The notes under the pieces are model-generated. The model saw only the letters and a list, made by a program, of their open reading frames with translations, did no database searches and had not been told where the DNA came from. This document shows, piece after piece, positions 1 through 6,410 of a stretch of DNA of 6,410 bases (position 1 is its first letter; the number at the start of each line of letters is the position of its first letter). Origin of the DNA: Dethiosulfovibrio sp. (GTDB lineage Bacteria; Synergistota; Synergistia; Synergistales; Dethiosulfovibrionaceae); NCBI GenBank assembly GCA_028709985.1, contig JAQUTB010000105.1, forward strand, positions 1 through 6,410, given 5' to 3'. The position numbers and the translations under genes were made by a program.

Positions 1-2587
<2,587 letters not shown>

Positions 2588-2592
2588 TCATT

Positions 2593-2599
2593 CCACCTC
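2593..2599 (-). promoter_or_regulatory. Ribosome binding site of secA
   Basis: GAGGTGG on the minus strand precedes the secA TTG start. Its GAGG core lies 8 bases from the TTG but only 4 bases from an out-of-frame ATG (2589-2591), so the spacing favours TTG. A run of eight A residues (2606-2613, minus strand), which begins with the last base of the pgsA stop codon, lies just upstream. Confidence 0.75.
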
Positions 2600-2612
2600 A
2601 AATCGTTTTTTT

Positions 2613-3185
2613 TCAGTCTGAATCGACAATAAGGTCCCACCCACAGGTCAGATAGACCGCCCCGGACCATACGGTCAGAGCCAGAGCGATCCACATGGCT
2701 GGAAGGGCAAAAGGGACCTTGAATATCATCATGCTTATGGCTATTATCTGGACCACGGTTTTGGTTTTGCCGCTCCAGGAAGCGGGTATAACCACTCCCT
2801 CCACCGCAGCGACCATCCTAAGGCCGCTGACGACAAAGTCCCTGGAGACTATGACCACCACCATCCAGGCGGGAAGTCTTCCCAACTCGACCAGAGATAT
2901 CAGGGCAGCCACGACGAGCACCTTGTCCGACAGGGGATCGATGAACTTGCCGAAGTTGGTCACCATGCCCTTTTTCCTGGCTATGTAACCGTCGGCTGTG
3001 TCGGTCAGTGCCGCCACGATGAAGACCACCCCAGCGAAAACGTCTCCGTAGGTGATATTCAGGCCCAGGTTTACCATGTAGGGAATGTCAAAATCTATCC
3101 TGACCGTGAGCAAAAAGACAACCAATGGAGCCAGAAAAATCCGGGACAAGCTGAGCATATTAGGGACGTTTAACGCGGACGGCAT
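2613..3185 (-). CDS. pgsA: CDP-diacylglycerol--glycerol-3-phosphate 3-phosphatidyltransferase
   Basis: This integral membrane enzyme transfers a phosphatidyl group from CDP-diacylglycerol to sn-glycerol 3-phosphate. The product is phosphatidylglycerophosphate, the committed precursor of phosphatidylglycerol and cardiolipin. The 190-residue product is a normal length. The complete CDP-alcohol phosphotransferase signature D-x2-DG-x2-AR-x8-G-x3-D-x3-D is present: D62, D65, G66, A69, R70, G79, D83 and D87. PgsA-specific features are the NVPNMLSLSRI start (6-16), SRDFVVSGLR (114-123) and SGKTKT (138-143), which separate it from phosphatidylserine synthase and other family members. Hydrophobic segments lie near 10-28, 46-61, 87-103, 105-122, 143-158 and 162-181. 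The ATG start has a strong AAGGAGGA (3192-3199) a few bases upstream. It is preceded by a candidate promoter and followed after 25 bases by secA. No key residue is missing. Confidence 0.96.
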   Translation of the reverse strand: MPSALNVPNMLSLSRIFLAPLVVFLLTVRIDFDIPYMVNLGLNITYGDVFAGVVFIVAALTDTADGYIARKKGMVTNFGKFIDPLSDKVLVVAALISLVELGRLPAWMVVVIVSRDFVVSGLRMVAAVEGVVIPASWSGKTKTVVQIIAISMMIFKVPFALPAMWIALALTVWSGAVYLTCGWDLIVDSD

Positions 3186-3228
3186 GATAAATCCTCCTTC
3201 TGACTGTTGCTATCTTCCGGGCCAGTAT

Positions 3229-3237
3229 ATTATGACA
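3229..3237 (-). promoter_or_regulatory. Candidate extended -10 promoter element for pgsA-secA
   Basis: The minus strand reads TGTCATAAT, which matches the extended -10 consensus TGnTATAAT except at one base. It would give a leader of about 35-40 bases before the pgsA ATG. No good -35 hexamer is found 16-18 bases upstream, which is tolerated at extended -10 promoters. An overlapping alternative -10 is TATACT just downstream. This is inferred from sequence only. Confidence 0.35.
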
Positions 3238-3247
3238 CAAAAGACGG

Positions 3248-3259
3248 ACCTGTACAGGT
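3248..3259. promoter_or_regulatory. 12-bp perfect palindrome upstream of pgsA, possible operator
   Basis: ACCTGTACAGGT is a perfect dyad. It lies 13 bases upstream of the candidate -10 hexamer of pgsA, where a -35 element would sit. The position suits a repressor or activator site, but I cannot assign a regulator family from this short core, and chance occurrence is possible. Confidence 0.3.
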
Positions 3260-3270
3260 ATCAGAGGGAA

Positions 3271-3298
3271 ACTCAGGGACAAAGACTTAGGGACAGAG
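3271..3298. repeat. Tandem 14-bp near-identical direct repeat
   Basis: Two adjacent 14-base units, ACTCAGGGACAAAG (3271-3284) and ACTTAGGGACAGAG (3285-3298), match at 12 of 14 positions. The second unit contributes to one arm of the neighbouring long inverted repeat, so the segment looks like a local duplication of part of that hairpin arm. Confidence 0.6.
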
Positions 3299-3341
3299 GA
3301 AGAGGAGGGCCATGACGGCCCTCCTCTTCCTCTGTCCCTAA
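3287..3341 (-). terminator. Long perfect hairpin at the end of livF, probable terminator
   Basis: The arms 3287-3311 and 3317-3341 are perfectly complementary over 25 bp around a 5-base loop. In the direction of liv transcription the stem starts at the livF TAG stop codon (3338-3340) and closes with a GC-rich apex. Placement after the last liv gene and before the pgsA leader fits a transcription terminator or mRNA 3'-end stabiliser. It lacks a clean U-tract: the bases after the stem read GTCTTTGTCCC. Intrinsic termination may therefore be weak or partial, leaving some read-through into pgsA-secA. The hairpin is seen directly; its role is inferred. Confidence 0.65.
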
Positions 3342-4051
3342 CCGCCTAGATAGGCCTCTTTTACCCGAGAGTCGCTCAGAAGATCCTGCCCTGTGCCCTC
3401 CAGGACCACCGACCCCACCTCCAACACGTAGGCGTAGTCCGCTATCTTGAGGGCGGCGAAGGCGTTTTGTTCCACCAGTAGCACCGTCTTGCCCTGAGAG
3501 TTTATCTCCTGGATGATGTCGAATACCTCTTTTACGAGCAGCGGGGCAAGCCCCAAAGAGGGCTCGTCGAGCATTATCACGTCAGGTCTGCTCATGAGGG
3601 CCCTTCCCACGGCCAACATCTGCTGCTCCCCGCCGGACAGGGTTCCTCCCTTCTGCCAGGACCGCTCCTTAAGCCTGGGAAAGAGCTCGTAAACCCAACG
3701 GATATCGTCTTTTACGCCGTCCTTGTCGGTCCTGATATAGGCCCCCAGGTGGAGGTTTTCCTCCACCGTCAGATGGGGCAGTATCCTGCGCCCCTCGGGA
3801 CACATTACTACCCCGGCTTTGACTATCTCTTCAGGGGTCTTTTTTAGGAGGTTGGCGTTAGCCAGCCCCTCGAAGGAGACCTCGCCGGATGTCTCCTTCA
3901 GTAGGCCTGATATGGCCCTTATGGTGCTGCTTTTCCCCGCGCCGTTGGCCCCTATCAGGGTTACGACCTTGCCCTTAGGGACGTCTATGGAGACTCCCTT
4001 AACCGCGTGAATCCCTCCGTAATGGACGTTCAGATCCCTTATTTTAAGCAT
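3338..4051 (-). CDS. livF: Branched-chain amino acid ABC transporter ATP-binding protein LivF
   Basis: LivF is the second of the two cytoplasmic ATPases that power LIV-type (HAAT family) amino-acid import, pairing with LivG under the LivH-LivM channel. Counting from the chosen ATG, the 237-residue product has Walker A GANGAGKSS (34-42), the family-typical PEGRR (85-89), ABC signature LSGGEQQ (138-144), Walker B VIMLDEP (158-164) and VEQN (193-196). In VEQN, Gln195 replaces the usual H-loop histidine, as in LivF proteins generally. It ends in the characteristic AYLGG. The ATG at 4051 is preferred because it gives the usual MLKIRDLNVHYGG start and the normal LivF length, overlaps the livG stop by 8 bases like the livM/livG junction, and has AGGAG 10 bases upstream. 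A TTG at 4072 would add seven residues, and the Shine-Dalgarno sequence would fall inside them. The substrate is probably leucine, isoleucine or valine, but related importers carry other amino acids or amides. Confidence 0.96.
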   Translation of the reverse strand: MLKIRDLNVHYGGIHAVKGVSIDVPKGKVVTLIGANGAGKSSTIRAISGLLKETSGEVSFEGLANANLLKKTPEEIVKAGVVMCPEGRRILPHLTVEENLHLGAYIRTDKDGVKDDIRWVYELFPRLKERSWQKGGTLSGGEQQMLAVGRALMSRPDVIMLDEPSLGLAPLLVKEVFDIIQEINSQGKTVLLVEQNAFAALKIADYAYVLEVGSVVLEGTGQDLLSDSRVKEAYLGG

Positions 4052-4832
4052 CGGCAAGGTACTCCTCTCCAAGATATGCCTCGATAACCTTGGGATTACC
4101 CTGTATCTCCTTGGGATTCCCCTGAGCTATGAGCTTCCCGTAGTCCAGCACCCAAATATGCTCGCACACCCCCATAACGACTTTCATGTCGTGTTCTATC
4201 AGGAGAATGGTCAGGTTAAACTCGTCCCTGAGCCTCCTGATAAAGCCCATGAGGACGTGTGACTCCTCCGGGTTCATCCCTGCCGCTGGCTCGTCCAGGA
4301 GCAGAAAACGGGGCTCGGTGGCGAGAGCCCTGGCTATCTCAAGCCTACGCTGCTGTCCGTAGGGCAACGACTCGGATCTTTCGTCCGCCACTTTGTGGAG
4401 GTCCACCCTCTCGAGAAGCTCCATGGCCTTTTCCCTTACCTCCCTCTCCTCTTTGTTGAAGGAGGGAAGGTTTAAGGGAGCCTGCCACCAACGGCTCTTC
4501 TGCCTGCGCTGGGACCCTATCATGACGTTTTGGAGGACCGTCTCGTTCTTGAAAAGCCTGATGTTCTGGAAGGTTCGGGCTATCCCCATCCGGCACACTT
4601 TGTAGGGGGCCATGCCGGTTATATCGTTGCCTAAAAACGAGACTTTTCCCTCCGTGGGCCTATAGTATCCGGTTATCATGTTGAAGGAGGTGGTCTTTCC
4701 AGCGCCGTTAGGGCCGATAAGCCCGACTATCCTGTTTTCCTGGATAGCCATGGAAAAGTCGCTGACAGCGGTGACACCGCCGAACCTCATGGTGAGGTTC
4801 GCAGCGTCCAGTATGACAGGACGATCAGCCAT
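4044..4832 (-). CDS. livG: Branched-chain amino acid ABC transporter ATP-binding protein LivG
   Basis: LivG is the first cytoplasmic ATPase of the LIV-type importer and forms the nucleotide-binding dimer with LivF. The 262-residue product shows Walker A GPNGAGKTT (40-48), the Q-loop FQN with Gln89, the LivG-type signature LPYGQQRRLEIARAL (156-170), Walker B FLLLDEPAAG (176-185) and an intact H-loop IEHDM with His214. The LivG-typical insertion between Q-loop and signature, with the RRQKSRWWQAPL region near 109-120, is present. The start ATG follows GGGAGG at a normal distance. It overlaps the livM stop by 8 bases (ATGGCTGA), and its own stop overlaps livF by 8 bases, so translation is probably coupled through the three genes. 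All catalytic motifs are intact. Confidence 0.96.
   Translation of the reverse strand: MADRPVILDAANLTMRFGGVTAVSDFSMAIQENRIVGLIGPNGAGKTTSFNMITGYYRPTEGKVSFLGNDITGMAPYKVCRMGIARTFQNIRLFKNETVLQNVMIGSQRRQKSRWWQAPLNLPSFNKEEREVREKAMELLERVDLHKVADERSESLPYGQQRRLEIARALATEPRFLLLDEPAAGMNPEESHVLMGFIRRLRDEFNLTILLIEHDMKVVMGVCEHIWVLDYGKLIAQGNPKEIQGNPKVIEAYLGEEYLADA
4062..4069 (-). promoter_or_regulatory. Ribosome binding site of livF, inside the livG 3' end
   Basis: GAGAGGAG on the minus strand lies 10 bases before the ATG at 4051, within the last codons of livG. It supports that ATG over the TTG at 4072, because the TTG start would place this element inside the coding sequence. Confidence 0.6.
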
Positions 4833-5877
4833 TTGATTTTCCTCCCTTCCCGGACCTCAGAAGGCCATTCCAGGTGAACTCCCTGTTGCCCATGACCCCG
4901 TCTGGCCTGTATATGATGATCAGTATCAGGGAGATGGCGAATATGACCATCCTCATCCCGGGGATACCAGGTATGTGGAGCGATCCTATGGATATGGGGT
5001 TCTCCACTATCCTGAGCCACTCCAGGAGGATGGTGACTATGGTGGCCCCTATGACGCTGCCGGCCAGGGATCCAAGCCCACCGGCCACTACCACCATCAG
5101 GACGTTGTAAGTCATCGTGACCATGAACATCTTTGGGTCTATGGTGGTCAACAGGCTGGCCATGAGGGCTCCACCTATTCCTGCAAAGAAGGCCCCTATG
5201 GTGAAGGAGATAACCCTGTAGCGAGACGTGTCTATCCCCATGGCCTTGGCGGCAAGCTCGTCGTCCCTTATGGCCTTGAGGGCGTTTCCAAAGTTGCTGT
5301 TTACCAGGCGGTACATCACATAGAGGGTGAAGAAAGTCCAGCCGTAGTTCCACCACAGATTGGCGTAGGGCGGAATGCCCTTAAGCCCCAGAGCTCCGTT
5401 GGTGATGGTTGGGATGTTGTTGGCCACGACCCTGATTATCTCGGCGAAGCCCAAGGTGGCTATACCGAGGTAGTCCCCGCCCAGCTTGAGTACCGGGATC
5501 CCTATCAGCAGTCCGGCCAGCGCCGCAACTACACCACCGGCCAATACGGCTACGACAAAGGGAGCGTGTGCAGCGTAGAGCAACGGATGGAGAGGCTCAA
5601 GGATGAAGATCATGTCCTTTTGCATCTGAGGCAGGATGAGCATGGAGGAAACGTAGGCCCCTATGCACATAAAACCGGCGGTCCCAAGGGAAAACATCCC
5701 GGTTATGCCGTATATCAGGTTGAGACTGAGCCCCAATATGGAGTATATGGCTATGAGGTTGAGTATCTGGATCTTGTAGCCGTCCAGATGGGACGGAGCC
5801 CACCATAAAAACACCCCCACCACAGCCAAGGCCGTCAGAGACAGAAACAGATTTCTAGTTTTGTTGGCTTCCATCAT
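4825..5877 (-). CDS. livM: Branched-chain amino acid ABC transporter permease LivM
   Basis: LivM is one of the two channel-forming membrane subunits of the LIV-type importer. The 350-residue product is very hydrophobic, with membrane segments near 9-27, 37-58, 62-83, 105-128, 135-152, 177-192, 222-245, 252-270, 272-289 and 308-323. Family landmarks are GMFSLGTAGFMCIGAY (60-75), LKLGGDYLGIATLGFAEIIR (130-149), the cytoplasmic coupling-loop segment GNALKAIRDDELAAKAMGID (197-216) that contacts the ATPases, and a C-terminal RPDGVMG (324-330). The start is ambiguous by one codon: ATGs at 5877 and 5874 are adjacent, and AGAGGAG (5883-5889) is 5 and 8 bases away respectively. The first ATG overlaps the livH stop as ATGA. 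The C-terminal RSGKGGKSNG tail is basic and cytoplasmic by the positive-inside rule. Confidence 0.95.
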   Translation of the reverse strand: MMEANKTRNLFLSLTALAVVGVFLWWAPSHLDGYKIQILNLIAIYSILGLSLNLIYGITGMFSLGTAGFMCIGAYVSSMLILPQMQKDMIFILEPLHPLLYAAHAPFVVAVLAGGVVAALAGLLIGIPVLKLGGDYLGIATLGFAEIIRVVANNIPTITNGALGLKGIPPYANLWWNYGWTFFTLYVMYRLVNSNFGNALKAIRDDELAAKAMGIDTSRYRVISFTIGAFFAGIGGALMASLLTTIDPKMFMVTMTYNVLMVVVAGGLGSLAGSVIGATIVTILLEWLRIVENPISIGSLHIPGIPGMRMVIFAISLILIIIYRPDGVMGNREFTWNGLLRSGKGGKSNG

Positions 5878-6410
5878 ATCTTCTCCTCTATTTTCTCCCC
5901 CATAAGCCCGGTGGGCTTGGCCAGAAGTATCACAATCAGGAGTATAAAGGCAAAGGCGTCCTTAAACCCAGATAGGTCGGGGAAGAACGCGACGGTCATA
6001 ATCTCCACAAAGCCCAGAATAAGGCCACCGATGACCGCCCCGTGGATCGAACCTATTCCACCGACGACGGCAGCGATAAAGGCCTTTATCCCGGGCATAA
6101 AACCCATAAGAGGCTGGATCTGAGGGTAGCGAAGGGCCCACATGATGCCGGAGGCCGCAGCCAGGGCCGAGCCCAGACCGAATGTCAAGGCGATTATCCT
6201 GTTGACCGACACCCCCATAAGCCTGGTGGTCTCTATGTCCTTGGATATGGCCCTCATGGCCAGACCAGGCTTGGTCTTATAGACGATGAAGAGCAGTCCT
6301 AAGACCAGAACAAGACAGGTTATCGGCACTATTATGGCCAGTGGCAGGATCCTGACCCCTTTAACTATGCCCACCTTGACGAAAAAGTCCGGCCTGACGC
6401 CCGGCCTGGG
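5874..6410 (-). CDS. livH: Branched-chain amino acid ABC transporter permease LivH (N-terminal part beyond right edge)
   Basis: This is the C-terminal 178 residues of the partner permease to LivM; the frame is open to the right edge, starting in PRPGVRPDFF. LivH proteins are about 290-300 residues, so roughly 110-120 N-terminal residues are missing. Visible landmarks are a membrane segment in VRILPLAIIVPITCL, the cytoplasmic coupling-loop region AMRAISKDIETTRLMGV, and then MGFMPGIKAFIAAVVGGIGS and GAVIGGLILG, which are strongly typical of LivH. The protein ends in KPTGLMGEKI just before the terminal lysine-rich residues. A GTG at 6374 is internal: coding continues upstream in the same frame and family alignment requires more protein, so it is not the true start. 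The TGA stop overlaps the livM ATG, the first link in the coupled gene chain. Confidence 0.95.
   Translation of the reverse strand, partial: PRPGVRPDFFVKVGIVKGVRILPLAIIVPITCLVLVLGLLFIVYKTKPGLAMRAISKDIETTRLMGVSVNRIIALTFGLGSALAAASGIMWALRYPQIQPLMGFMPGIKAFIAAVVGGIGSIHGAVIGGLILGFVEIMTVAFFPDLSGFKDAFAFILLIVILLAKPTGLMGEKIEEKI

Noticed and set aside
3186..3337. A small RNA, riboswitch or small protein gene in the livF-pgsA gap
   Set aside because: Apart from the hairpin, repeat, dyad and promoter-like element, I see no known riboswitch core and no short ORF with a credible ribosome site.
3338..4072. livF starting at TTG 4072
   Set aside because: It would add MERSTLP, which has no counterpart at the LivF N-terminus, and would put the AGGAG ribosome site inside the gene. 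ATG at 4051 fits length, overlap pattern and spacing better.
4787..5356. A 189-codon minus-strand open frame overlapping livM and the livM/livG junction
   Set aside because: It is an alternate-frame shadow of livM with His/Arg/Gly-rich sequence and no recognisable features.
4975..5808. A 277-codon plus-strand open frame antisense to livM
   Set aside because: LivM is clearly coding over the whole stretch. The antisense product is low-complexity (Gly, Tyr, His, Val) with no membrane or catalytic signature.

Overview
The window is bacterial and carries six genes, all on the minus strand, so transcription runs from right to left. In transcription order they are livH (3' part only), livM, livG and livF of a branched-chain amino acid type ABC importer, then a short intergenic region, then pgsA (phosphatidylglycerophosphate synthase) and secA (preprotein translocase ATPase, with its extreme C-terminus beyond the left edge). 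There is no mobile element, CRISPR array, tRNA or rRNA, and no gene-free stretch longer than about 150 bases.

The organism cannot be named with certainty. Moderately GC-rich DNA, frequent AGG/AGA arginine and ATA isoleucine codons, strong AGGAGG-like ribosome sites, a TTG start on secA, and an LIV-type amino-acid importer beside housekeeping genes would suit an amino-acid-fermenting anaerobe. A member of the Synergistota is my best guess (inference only).

Right block (3338-6410): livH-livM-livG-livF are tightly packed. Each start overlaps the preceding stop (4 bases at H/M, 8 at M/G, 8 at G/F), which points to one translationally coupled mRNA. LivH and LivM form the membrane channel and LivG and LivF are the two ATPases. 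The periplasmic binding protein is not in the window and may lie beyond the right edge.

Middle (3186-3337): a perfect 25-bp inverted repeat begins at the livF stop codon and probably ends the liv transcript. It is followed by a tandem 14-bp near-repeat, a 12-bp palindrome and a candidate extended -10 element for pgsA.

Left block (1-3185): pgsA and secA are separated by 25 bases and look co-transcribed. PgsA commits lipid precursors to phosphatidylglycerol, the kind of anionic phospholipid that SecA needs for full activity at the membrane, so the pair makes functional sense. I found no previously undescribed system; the more interesting points are the intergenic structure, the pgsA-secA pairing and the secA start.
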